From Christensenella sp. UBA1252 (lineage in GTDB: Bacteria; Bacillota; Clostridia; Christensenellales; CAG-1252), in NCBI GenBank assembly GCA_002308575.1, contig DBVY01000011.1, forward strand, positions 14,628 through 20,558: DNA of 5,931 bases, read 5' to 3'. Positions 1 through 5,744 of the stretch are shown here, one piece after another. The notes below the pieces were generated by a model that saw nothing but the letters and a program-made list of their open reading frames with translations, ran no database searches and had not been told where the DNA came from. A program made the position numbers and the translations under genes. Within the stretch, counting starts at the first letter, position 1; each line of letters starts with the position of its first letter.

Positions 1-929
1 TGTTCGGTGTAATAATCTTCTTCCGTCGCAAGTTCCGCAAGCGGATAAATGCGGCAGGTTTCATTGCAACCGAGGATCTTGACGCCCTGCTTGGACAGCC
101 TGTCGAGGCTCTTGGTCAAAAACGGAGCGGCGACCGCCCTATCGACGATCAATTGTTCGGTTGCGTTACAGACGGAAGGACGGCTGACCTTCGCGTTGAA
201 AAGCACGTTATCCGCCATTTTGAGATCCGCGGTCTTTTCGACGTAGGTATGACAGTTTCCGCCGGCGGAAGCGATCACGGGGATCGTTGCGTTTTCCATA
301 ACGAACTTTTTCAGTCCTTCGCCACCGCGCGGGATCACGACGTCCACGTATTGACTTTGTTGCAAAAGTTCCGCCGTAACTTCGCGTTCGGGTTCGGGCA
401 AAAACTGCAACACGTTTGCGTCGTAACCGCCTTTGATCAACGCGGATTTCATTGCGTTGAAGATCGCGAGATTGGAATTGATCGCATCCCTGCTGCCGCG
501 AAGAATGACGGCGTTTCCGCTTTTGAGCGCGAGAACGGCGGCGTCACACGTTACGTTCGGACGCGCTTCGTAAATGATCGCGACGACGCCGAGAGGCGCG
601 CGCACTTTGGATATCTTCAACCCGTTCGGAAGGATCCAGCTTTCGGTCACTTGACCGACGGGATCGGGAAGCGCGGCGACCGCCTGCATTCCTTCGACCA
701 TCTGTTTGATACGAGATTTATAAAGCGTCAGCCTGTCGATCAACGTTTCCTCTTTTCCGTTTTCTTTTGCGTTGAAAAGATCGTCGGCGTTCGCTTGCAT
801 AATCGCGTCCATCTCGTCCGAAATGCCGTTCGCCATCGCAAGGATCATCGCGTTCTTTTCGGAAGCGGACAAGGTTGCGAGATGATACGACGCTTCTTTT
901 GCGAGCGCGCAAGTTTCCGCAATGCTCAT
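1..929 (-). CDS. proA: Gamma-glutamyl phosphate reductase (glutamate-5-semialdehyde dehydrogenase), 3'-truncated by window edge
   Basis: This enzyme carries out the second step of proline synthesis: NADPH-dependent reduction of gamma-glutamyl phosphate to glutamate-5-semialdehyde in the cytoplasm. Translating the minus strand from the ATG at 929-927 gives 309 visible codons with no stop before the left edge. The family is usually about 415-420 residues, so roughly the last quarter is missing. Visible family signatures are APLGVVAIIYEARPNVT (about residues 111-127), ALKSGNAVILRGS, the IPRGGEGL segment, GNCHTYV (224-230), and RPSVCNA with the presumed catalytic Cys254. The start is fixed by a perfect AGGAGG 6 nt upstream, which lies inside the last codons of yebC; only one base separates the yebC stop from this ATG. 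An oddity is ASAGG before NCH, where ETGxG is usual. The proB partner is not in the window. Identity is very secure. Confidence 0.96.
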   Translation of the reverse strand, partial: MSIAETCALAKEASYHLATLSASEKNAMILAMANGISDEMDAIMQANADDLFNAKENGKEETLIDRLTLYKSRIKQMVEGMQAVAALPDPVGQVTESWILPNGLKISKVRAPLGVVAIIYEARPNVTCDAAVLALKSGNAVILRGSRDAINSNLAIFNAMKSALIKGGYDANVLQFLPEPEREVTAELLQQSQYVDVVIPRGGEGLKKFVMENATIPVIASAGGNCHTYVEKTADLKMADNVLFNAKVSRPSVCNATEQLIVDRAVAAPFLTKSLDRLSKQGVKILGCNETCRIYPLAELATEEDYYTE

Positions 930-930
930 A

Positions 931-1671
931 TTATTCCTCCTCTTCTTCCTCGGGCAAAACCGCGTTATGGAAGACGTTTTGAACGTCGTCGTTTTCCTCC
1001 AACCTATCGATCAGGTTCAGGATCTTTTGAACGGACGCATCATCCGGCGTAACGTAATTTTCCGGAACCATCGCAAGCTCCGAAGAAAGGATTTTCAAGC
1101 CTTGTTTTTCGAGGTTCTCACGAACGGCGGTATAATTCTGCGGAAGGGTGTAAACTTCGTAAACGCCTTCGTCGCTTTGGACGTCGTCCGCGCCCGCGTC
1201 GAGAGCGAGAAGCATAAAATCGTCCTCTTCCAATCCGTCGCCGTCGATCACGATCACGCCCTTCTTGTTGAACATATAGGAAACGCAACCGGTGCTTCCG
1301 AGGTTACCGCCGAATTTATCGAACGCGCAACGTACGTCGCCCGCCGTCCTGTTTTTGTTATCGGTCAGCGTTTCGACGATGACAGCCACGCCACCCGCCG
1401 CGTATCCTTCGTACGTAATCTCCTCGTAGTTTACGCTGCCGAGCTCACCCGACGCTTTTTTGATACTGCGAAAGATGTTATCGTTCGGCATATTCGCCGC
1501 TTTCGCTTTCGCGATAACGTCGCGCAAACGAGAGTTGCTGTCGGGGTTGGGACCGCCCTGCTTAACGGCGATCGCAAGCTCTCTGCCGATCTTGGTAAAG
1601 ACGTTCGCTCTTGCCGCGTCGCCTTTCGCTTTCTTGTTTTTGATGTTTGCCCATTTGCTGTGTCCGGACAT
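931..1671 (-). CDS. yebC: YebC/TACO1-family translation factor (older annotation: probable transcriptional regulator)
   Basis: This 246-residue protein begins [19 protein letters not shown], the diagnostic N-terminus of the YebC/PmpR/TACO1 family, and has the usual family length. The N-terminal helical part (about 1-80, including [14 protein letters not shown] and ANMPNDNI) is followed by the conserved [14 protein letters not shown] segment and the C-terminal alpha/beta lobes. It ends in six consecutive glutamates. The family was long called a transcriptional regulator. From memory of more recent work, members act on the ribosome, helping synthesis through proline-rich stretches; mitochondrial TACO1 is the homologue. 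The ATG at 1671-1669 has TAGGAGGG about 6 nt upstream. The upstream methyltransferase gene ends 16 nt before it, and proA starts one base after its TAA. Identity is very secure; the molecular role is inferred from the family. Confidence 0.97.
   Translation of the reverse strand: MSGHSKWANIKNKKAKGDAARANVFTKIGRELAIAVKQGGPNPDSNSRLRDVIAKAKAANMPNDNIFRSIKKASGELGSVNYEEITYEGYAAGGVAVIVETLTDNKNRTAGDVRCAFDKFGGNLGSTGCVSYMFNKKGVIVIDGDGLEEDDFMLLALDAGADDVQSDEGVYEVYTLPQNYTAVRENLEKQGLKILSSELAMVPENYVTPDDASVQKILNLIDRLEENDDVQNVFHNAVLPEEEEEE
936..941 (-). promoter_or_regulatory. proA ribosome binding site embedded in the yebC 3' end
   Basis: The minus strand reads AGGAGG at 941-936, six bases before the proA ATG. 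These bases also encode glutamates of the acidic yebC C-terminal tail. The arrangement GAG GAG GAA TAA T ATG suggests that ribosomes finishing yebC can reinitiate on proA. Confidence 0.85.
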
Positions 1672-1687
1672 AATTCCCTCCTACCGT

Positions 1688-2443
1688 TTACCGTTTATTT
1701 TTTCCGAGAACGTACATCGCTATGCCCGCACTGACGGCGGCGTTCAGCGATTCCATGTTCTCCATTGGGATCGAAATTTTTCTTCCCGCGCTTTTGATCT
1801 CGGGGCTGACGCCGTGCGCCTCGTTGCCGACGACCAACGCGATTTTTTTCTCGGGACGGAACGAAAAAATATCTTCTTCGCCCATATCAAGCACTATTAT
1901 ATCATATAAATTAAGAATATTACTACTTAAAAATGACCGATTGTCGCAAAAAATCGGATCGATCTTAAAGATCGCGCTCATACTCGCCCGCACGGCTTTC
2001 GGCTGATAGGGATCGGCGCAGTCCAAAAACACCGCTTGCTTATATCCCGCGGCGACCGCCGTTCGCAAAATCGCGCCGACGTTTCCGGCGTCCGAAACGC
2101 CGTCCAAGACGATGACTTTATTCTCGGAAAGTTCAGAAATATCCGAAGATTTCGGGATTTTTACGATGGCGGCGATCCCGATCGGCGTAACCGTTTGGGA
2201 GATCCTGTCGAAAAGGTCGTCCGAAACGACGACGGTTTCCGCCGAGAACCGATTCGTGAGAGCGGCGAATTCTTCGGCTTTGCTCTCCTTTACGAACGTA
2301 AAAAGGACGTCCGCGTTCTGCGGAATATCCCTTACGAGGTTCGCTCCTTCGGCGAGATAACACCCGTTTTCCCTTCTGCCCTTCGCGGTCGCGAGATCGC
2401 GAAAAAGGCGGATCTTTTCATTCGATATGCTTTTTACGACCAT
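1688..2443 (-). CDS. SpoU/TrmH-family (SPOUT) RNA 2'-O-methyltransferase
   Basis: This 251-residue protein is a SPOUT-class methyltransferase that should transfer a methyl group from S-adenosylmethionine to a ribose 2'-OH of rRNA or tRNA. The N-terminal substrate-binding part (about 1-95, with KIRLFRDLATAKGRR and YLAEGANLV) resembles the TsnR/YsgA group. The C-terminal catalytic domain shows all three SpoU motifs: motif 1 DGVSDAGNVGAILRTA (Asn121, Arg127), motif 2 LVVGNEAHGVS (about 203-213) and motif 3 ISIPMENMESLNAAVSAGIA (about 223-242), which form the trefoil-knot cofactor site. The exact RNA target cannot be read from sequence. The ATG at 2443-2441 matches the family's usual N-terminus, but its ribosome binding site is weak (CGGA close to the ATG) and a terminator ends 14 nt upstream. 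Residues about 170-184 use AT-rich codons (TTA, AGT, AAT, ATA ATA) unlike the rest. This position after rplT is common in Firmicutes. Confidence 0.93.
   Translation of the reverse strand: MVVKSISNEKIRLFRDLATAKGRRENGCYLAEGANLVRDIPQNADVLFTFVKESKAEEFAALTNRFSAETVVVSDDLFDRISQTVTPIGIAAIVKIPKSSDISELSENKVIVLDGVSDAGNVGAILRTAVAAGYKQAVFLDCADPYQPKAVRASMSAIFKIDPIFCDNRSFLSSNILNLYDIIVLDMGEEDIFSFRPEKKIALVVGNEAHGVSPEIKSAGRKISIPMENMESLNAAVSAGIAMYVLGKNKR
1896..1904 (-). promoter_or_regulatory. Candidate extended -10 promoter element inside the methyltransferase gene
   Basis: The minus strand carries TGATATAAT, a perfect TGnTATAAT extended -10. It sits inside a very AT-rich patch (about 4 G/C in 40 nt, 1895-1934) of an otherwise GC-balanced gene. 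No good -35 lies 16-18 bp upstream (AGTAAT at 17 bp), so any activity would depend on the extended -10. A transcript would start near 1889 and run into yebC about 218 nt later. This is an inference from sequence only. Confidence 0.3.
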
Positions 2444-2456
2444 TTTTCCGTATAAG

Positions 2457-2487
2457 AAAAATGCTTTCGGAAAACCGAAAGCATTTT
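2457..2487 (-). terminator. Intrinsic terminator of the infC-rpmI-rplT operon
   Basis: A perfect 13-bp inverted repeat (2458-2470 with 2475-2487) closes a TTTT loop on the minus strand. The stem reads AAAATGCTTTCGG and is followed by TTTTTCTTAT. It begins 6 nt after the rplT stop. The plus-strand reading has a poorer tail (TTTTAGG), so it is assigned to minus-strand transcription. It ends only 14 nt before the methyltransferase ATG. Confidence 0.93.
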
Positions 2488-2493
2488 AGGTTA

Positions 2494-2844
2494 TCAAAGC
2501 GCCGCTTTCGCTTTCTCGCAAAGGGCGGTAAAGGTCGCCGCGTCGTTCACCGCGAGATCGGCGAGCACCTTACGATTCAAATTGATTTCGCTCTTTTTGA
2601 GACCGTTCATAAATCTGCTGTAGCTGAGTCCGTTCATTCTCGCCGCGGCGTTGATACGCGCGATCCAAAGCTGACGGAAATCTCTCTTCTTGTCCTTCCT
2701 GCCGACATACGCGTACATTTGGGACTTCATGACCGCTTCACGGGAAACCCTGTAAAGCTTACTCTTTGCGCCGCGATATCCTTTCGCGAGCTTAAATATC
2801 TTTCTGCGTTTTTTTACTGCATTGACCGCTCTTTTGATTCTCAT
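2494..2844 (-). CDS. rplT: 50S ribosomal protein L20
   Basis: This 116-residue, strongly basic protein begins [20 protein letters not shown] and contains [35 protein letters not shown] and the conserved [12 protein letters not shown] segment. Its length is normal for L20 (about 117-119). L20 binds 23S rRNA early in large-subunit assembly, with its long N-terminal helix reaching into the rRNA. In Firmicutes it is also the known autogenous repressor of its operon, acting on the leader ahead of infC. The ATG at 2844-2842 is preceded by GGGAGGT at normal spacing in a 15-nt gap from rpmI. A strong terminator follows directly. Identity is certain by motif and context. Confidence 0.98.
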   Translation of the reverse strand: MRIKRAVNAVKKRRKIFKLAKGYRGAKSKLYRVSREAVMKSQMYAYVGRKDKKRDFRQLWIARINAAARMNGLSYSRFMNGLKKSEINLNRKVLADLAVNDAATFTALCEKAKAAL

Positions 2845-2859
2845 AGTCCTACCTCCCGA

Positions 2860-3054
2860 TTACTTTTGGATCATCGTCCTGATGGTTTTGGCTTGCGTTT
2901 CGGAAACATAGCCGCCTGCCCTTAAACCGCGCTTTCTCTTGGTTTCTTTCTTGGTAAGGATATGGTTTTTACCCTGCTTGCTTCTCTTGATCAATCCGTT
3001 TTTGGTTACGCGAAATCTTTTTCCTGCACCGCTGTGCGACTTTTGTTTTGGCAT
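2860..3054 (-). CDS. rpmI: 50S ribosomal protein L35
   Basis: This 64-residue basic protein begins MPKQKSHSGAGKRFRVTKNG and ends with the ETQAKTIRTMI type of tail, the signature and length of bacterial L35, a small structural component of the large subunit. KNHILTKKETKRKRGLR is the conserved central segment. The ATG at 3054-3052 has GGAGGT upstream in the 19-nt gap after infC. It lies between infC and rplT, the order found across bacteria, and is presumably co-transcribed and controlled with them through the upstream leader. Confidence 0.98.
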   Translation of the reverse strand: MPKQKSHSGAGKRFRVTKNGLIKRSKQGKNHILTKKETKRKRGLRAGGYVSETQAKTIRTMIQK

Positions 3055-3073
3055 TTTGCCTACCTCCGATAGT

Positions 3074-3583
3074 TTATTTTTTCACAGGCGCGAGTTGCAT
3101 CCGGATCGTGTTTCCCTCGATCACGGGAGGCTGCTCCATTTGCGCGCCTTGTATTTTTTCGAAAAATTGATCCATAACTTTCATGCCGAGCTCGGGACGC
3201 TTATTTTGTCTGCCGCGCATACGGATCACGACGCGGACCTTATCCCCGCCCGCAATGAATTCGTTCGCACGTTTGGCTTTGACATTGATGTCGCCGACGT
3301 CGATCACGATGCTCAGTTGGATCTCTTTGAGCTTAACGATTTTTTGATTCTTTTTTGCCTCTTTTTCTTTTTTGATGGAATCGAAACGGAATTTGTCGTA
3401 ATCCATCAATTTGCAGATCGGCGGATTGGACTGCGGAGCGATCTTGACGAGATCGAGCCCCTGCTCGTCGGCAACCTTTTGCGCGTCGTAAGCGCTCATA
3501 ACGCCGAGGTTCTTCCCTTCCGCGTCGATCACGGTAACTTGCCTATCACGAATTTGCTCGTTAATTTGGTAGTCTTTTATAAT
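3074..3583 (-). CDS. infC: Translation initiation factor IF-3, predicted AUU start
   Basis: IF3 binds the 30S subunit, prevents premature 50S joining and checks start codon and initiator tRNA. The recognisable frame shows the N-domain (INEQIRDRQVTVIDAEGK, LDLVKIAPQSNPPICKLMDYDKFRFD), a lysine-rich linker (KKEKEAKKNQK) and the C-domain ending EGNTIRMQLAPVKK. The first ATG/GTG/TTG-type start in frame is the GTG at 3532, but that would delete the conserved INEQIR segment. Upstream in frame, ATT at 3583-3581 lies 5 nt after GGAGG and gives a 169-residue protein starting MIKDYQINEQIRD, matching Firmicute IF3 N-termini. ATA at 3580 is a less likely alternative. The AUU start of E. coli infC is known to allow IF3 to repress its own synthesis, so the same may hold here. 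The rpmI ATG follows 19 nt after the TAA. Confidence 0.96.
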   Translation of the reverse strand: MIKDYQINEQIRDRQVTVIDAEGKNLGVMSAYDAQKVADEQGLDLVKIAPQSNPPICKLMDYDKFRFDSIKKEKEAKKNQKIVKLKEIQLSIVIDVGDINVKAKRANEFIAGGDKVRVVIRMRGRQNKRPELGMKVMDQFFEKIQGAQMEQPPVIEGNTIRMQLAPVKK

Positions 3584-3593
3584 TTTTTCCTCC
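3581..3593 (-). promoter_or_regulatory. infC ribosome binding site and non-canonical AUU start
   Basis: On the minus strand GGAGG (3593-3589) is followed by five A residues and then ATT (3583-3581), in frame with the IF3 signature. The next in-frame codon is ATA (3580-3578). There is no in-frame ATG, GTG or TTG between this ribosome binding site and the GTG at 3532. This decides the start of infC. The site abuts the U-tract of the leader terminator. Confidence 0.8.
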
Positions 3594-3690
3594 CGAAAAA
3601 GAAAATTGGGCAGTAAAACTGCCCAAAATATCTCTCGATATTTAAGAAACCTTTCGCAACTCCTGCTCAGGTGAGAAACAGTTCTACTTC
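3584..3690 (-). ncRNA. Leader of the infC-rpmI-rplT operon, probable L20-type attenuator
   Basis: The predicted transcript begins near 3690 and runs about 107 nt to infC. Visible elements are: an early segment AGAACTGT (3685-3678); a 7-bp hairpin AAATATC/GATATTT with a GAGA tetraloop (3643-3626); and a terminator hairpin (3624-3608) with U-tract. The early segment can pair over 8 positions (two G-U) with GCAGTTTT (3622-3615), the 5' arm and loop of the terminator. That gives a plausible antiterminator. In Firmicutes this operon is known to be controlled by L20 binding its leader and causing termination. The assignment rests on location and architecture; I did not identify the L20-binding fold itself. 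Confidence 0.72.
3596..3624 (-). terminator. Attenuator terminator upstream of infC
   Basis: The minus strand shows GGGCAGT, a TTT loop and ACTGCCC (3624-3608), a perfect 7-bp stem, followed by AATTTTCTTTTT (3607-3596). Only a C and a G separate the U-tract from the GGAGG core region of infC, so termination here would abort the whole ribosomal operon. Confidence 0.85.
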
Positions 3691-3696
3691 GGTATT

Positions 3697-3725
3697 ATGT
3701 TATCACGGCGGAAAAAGTCCGTCAA
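3697..3725 (-). promoter_or_regulatory. Sigma-A type promoter for infC-rpmI-rplT
   Basis: On the minus strand the -35 is TTGACG (3725-3720), the spacer is exactly 17 bp, and the -10 is TAACAT (3702-3697), preceded by TG in the extended -10 position (TGATAACAT). The predicted start is near 3690. The -35 begins 12 nt after the thrS stop. No convincing thrS terminator lies between, so thrS read-through could also feed this operon. Confidence 0.82.
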
Positions 3726-3736
3726 GCGATTTTTTC

Positions 3737-5671
3737 TTATTTTAAGATTTTCTCGCGAACGTCCTTCGTAAGGCGATCCGCAAACTCTTCGAGGGTCATC
3801 GATCCGATGTCGCCGTCCGAACGATGGCGCACGCTGACCTTATTCTCCTCTTTCTCTTTATCGCCGATAATCAGCATATACGGAACTTTCGCGAGTTGCG
3901 CTTCGCGGATCTTGTAACCGACCTTTTCGCTTCTCGTGTCCGCGTCCGCGCGGAATCCCATCTCGGAGAGCTTCTCGGCGATCGCGGTCGCTTCGGGCGC
4001 CGTCCTGTCCGTCAAGCTGATGACGGTGACTTGGGTGGGCGCGATCCAAGCGGGGAACGCACCGGCATACTTCTCGATCAGCATCGCGAGCGTGCGCTCG
4101 TAGCAACCGATACTGCTGCGGTGAATGATATAAGGCGTTTGTTTGACGCCGTTTTCGTCCACGTAGGTCATTTCGAAACGCGCCGCGGAAGCGAAGTCGA
4201 TTTGGATCGTTATGATCGTGTCTTCCTTTCCGTACACGTTCTTGGCTTGAACGTCGAGTTTCGGTCCGTAAAAAGCCGCTTCGCCGACCGCTTCGACATA
4301 ATCGAGGCCAAGGCGATCCAAGATGCCTTTCATCAGGCTTTCCGTTCTCTCCCATTCCGCGGGATTGTCGATATACTTATCGGTATTTTTCGGATCCCAC
4401 TTGCTGAAACGGAAAGTAACGGCGTCGCGCAAACCGAGACAATTCAGGAAATAATAGGAAAGATCCAAGCATCTCTTGAACTCCCCTTCGATCTGTTCGG
4501 GCATACAAACGATATGTCCGTCCGAAAGCGTAAATTGTCTGACGCGGATCAAGCCGTGCATTTCGCCCGACGCTTCGTTTCTGAACAGCGTTGCGGTTTC
4601 GGCATAGCGGCAGGGAAGATCGCGATAACTCTTGATCCCGTTCTTATAGATCTGATACTGGAACGGACAGGTCATCGGGCGAAGCGCCAAAACTTCGTCA
4701 TCCTTTTCTTCGTCGCCGATCACGAACATCTTATCGCGATAGTGATCCCAGTGTCCCGAGATCTTATAGAGATCGTTTTTCGCCATCGCCGGCGTTTTGG
4801 TCAGCATAAAGCCTCGGCGCTCTTCTTCGTCTTCGACGAAACGAGAAAGGATTTGGAGCATCTTCGCACCCTTCGGCATCAGCAAAGGAAGCCCCTGTCC
4901 GATTTTTTCTTCGGTCATAAAGATCCCGAGATCGCGGCCGAGCTTATTGTGGTCGCGCTTCTTCGCCTCTTCGAGAAGAGTCAAATACTCGTCCAACGCG
5001 GATTTTTTATCGAACGCAACGCCGTAAATACGGGTCAGCATCTTGTTCTTCGCGTCGCCGCGCCAGTATGCGCCCGTGATGCTCGTCAATTTGACCGCCT
5101 TCAAAACGCCCGTGCTTTTGAGGTGCGGGCCGACGCACATATCCACGAAATCGCCTTGATGGTAGAAGCTGATCTCCGCGCCCTTCGGAAGCTCCGAGAT
5201 CATTTCGAGCTTATAAGGCTCGTCCAGCTTGCGCATCAAAGCGTTCGCGCTCTTTCTCGGCAAAACTTCGCGCGTGATCGGAAGATTCGCTTTGATGATG
5301 CGTTGCATCTCTTCTTCGATCTTTGCGAGATCGTCCATCGTGGGCGGCGTAATATATTCGATATCGTAATAAAAACCCGTGTCGATCGCGGGGCCGATCG
5401 CAAGTTTCGCGGTCGGATAAATGCTCTTGATCGCCTGCGCCATCACGTGCGCCGCGGTATGATTGTAAATATGTTTGCCTTCTTGATCTTTGAAGGTAAG
5501 GATCTGCACTTCCGCGTCCTTCTCGACGAGATAACTCAAATCGACGGGCGTTCCGTTTACTTTTCCCGCAAGCGCGGCGCGGTGCAAACCCTCGCCGATA
5601 TCCGCCGCGATTTGATCGACGGTCACCGGTTCGTCATACTCTTTGACGGAATCTCTCAAATAAATCTTCAT
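3737..5671 (-). CDS. thrS: Threonyl-tRNA synthetase
   Basis: This cytoplasmic class II synthetase attaches threonine to tRNA-Thr. The 644-residue product has the full family layout: a TGS domain (about 1-61); an N2 editing domain with HTAAH (His71, His75) plus Cys179 and His183, so the site that removes mis-charged serine looks intact; a catalytic core (about 245-535); and an anticodon-binding domain (about 545-644). The zinc/threonine site appears complete: Cys335, His386, His517. Motif 2 is TLFRNEASGEMHGLIRVRQF (Arg364) and motif 3 includes GCYERTLAMLIE. The segment around Cys335 is PMTCPFQYQIY rather than the common PMNCPGH, a variant also seen, to my recollection, in other Clostridia. The ATG at 5671 has GGAGG 5 nt upstream. 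An in-frame ATG at 5737 is rejected because it lies in the T-box terminator. Expression is probably T-box controlled. Confidence 0.98.
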   Translation of the reverse strand: MKIYLRDSVKEYDEPVTVDQIAADIGEGLHRAALAGKVNGTPVDLSYLVEKDAEVQILTFKDQEGKHIYNHTAAHVMAQAIKSIYPTAKLAIGPAIDTGFYYDIEYITPPTMDDLAKIEEEMQRIIKANLPITREVLPRKSANALMRKLDEPYKLEMISELPKGAEISFYHQGDFVDMCVGPHLKSTGVLKAVKLTSITGAYWRGDAKNKMLTRIYGVAFDKKSALDEYLTLLEEAKKRDHNKLGRDLGIFMTEEKIGQGLPLLMPKGAKMLQILSRFVEDEEERRGFMLTKTPAMAKNDLYKISGHWDHYRDKMFVIGDEEKDDEVLALRPMTCPFQYQIYKNGIKSYRDLPCRYAETATLFRNEASGEMHGLIRVRQFTLSDGHIVCMPEQIEGEFKRCLDLSYYFLNCLGLRDAVTFRFSKWDPKNTDKYIDNPAEWERTESLMKGILDRLGLDYVEAVGEAAFYGPKLDVQAKNVYGKEDTIITIQIDFASAARFEMTYVDENGVKQTPYIIHRSSIGCYERTLAMLIEKYAGAFPAWIAPTQVTVISLTDRTAPEATAIAEKLSEMGFRADADTRSEKVGYKIREAQLAKVPYMLIIGDKEKEENKVSVRHRSDGDIGSMTLEEFADRLTKDVREKILK

Positions 5672-5707
5672 ACTTTCCTCCTCTTGATCTTTCGATCGAG
5701 CGTAATT

Positions 5708-5744
5708 CAAAATAAAAACGCCCCTATGCCTAAGCATAAGGACG
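5708..5744 (-). terminator. T-box terminator upstream of thrS
   Basis: The minus strand CGTCCTTATGC (5744-5734), loop TTAG and GCATAGGGGCG (5729-5719) form an 11-bp stem with two or three G-U pairs, followed by TTTTTATTTT (5718-5709). The stem's 5' arm contains the CCTTAT that would otherwise pair in the antiterminator, so the two structures are mutually exclusive. Confidence 0.92.

Noticed and set aside
153..1734. Plus-strand open frames at 153-1052 and 922-1734 and smaller ones at 1460-2455
   Set aside because: They mirror proA, yebC and the methyltransferase gene on the other strand, overlap one another, and show no family motifs.
1960..1976. Small palindrome around GATCTTAAAGATC as a regulatory hairpin
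   Set aside because: It lies inside the methyltransferase coding region, has essentially no loop and no U-tract, and is explained by the codons.
2458..2487. The same hairpin as a terminator for plus-strand transcription
   Set aside because: The plus-strand tail is only TTTTAGG and there is no plus-strand gene to terminate.
3074..3532. GTG at 3532 as the infC start
   Set aside because: It would remove the conserved INEQIRD region and has no good ribosome binding site; the ATT at 3583 behind GGAGG fits the family.
3640..3690. A leader peptide in the infC leader (AGGAG near 3660)
   Set aside because: No start codon lies at a usable distance from AGGAG; the nearest TTG directly abuts it and yields only a five-codon frame.
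5672..5737. A longer thrS start at the ATG at 5737
   Set aside because: The extra 22 codons lie in the T-box terminator loop and U-tract, have no ribosome binding site, and do not resemble ThrRS; the ATG at 5671 has GGAGG and starts the TGS domain.
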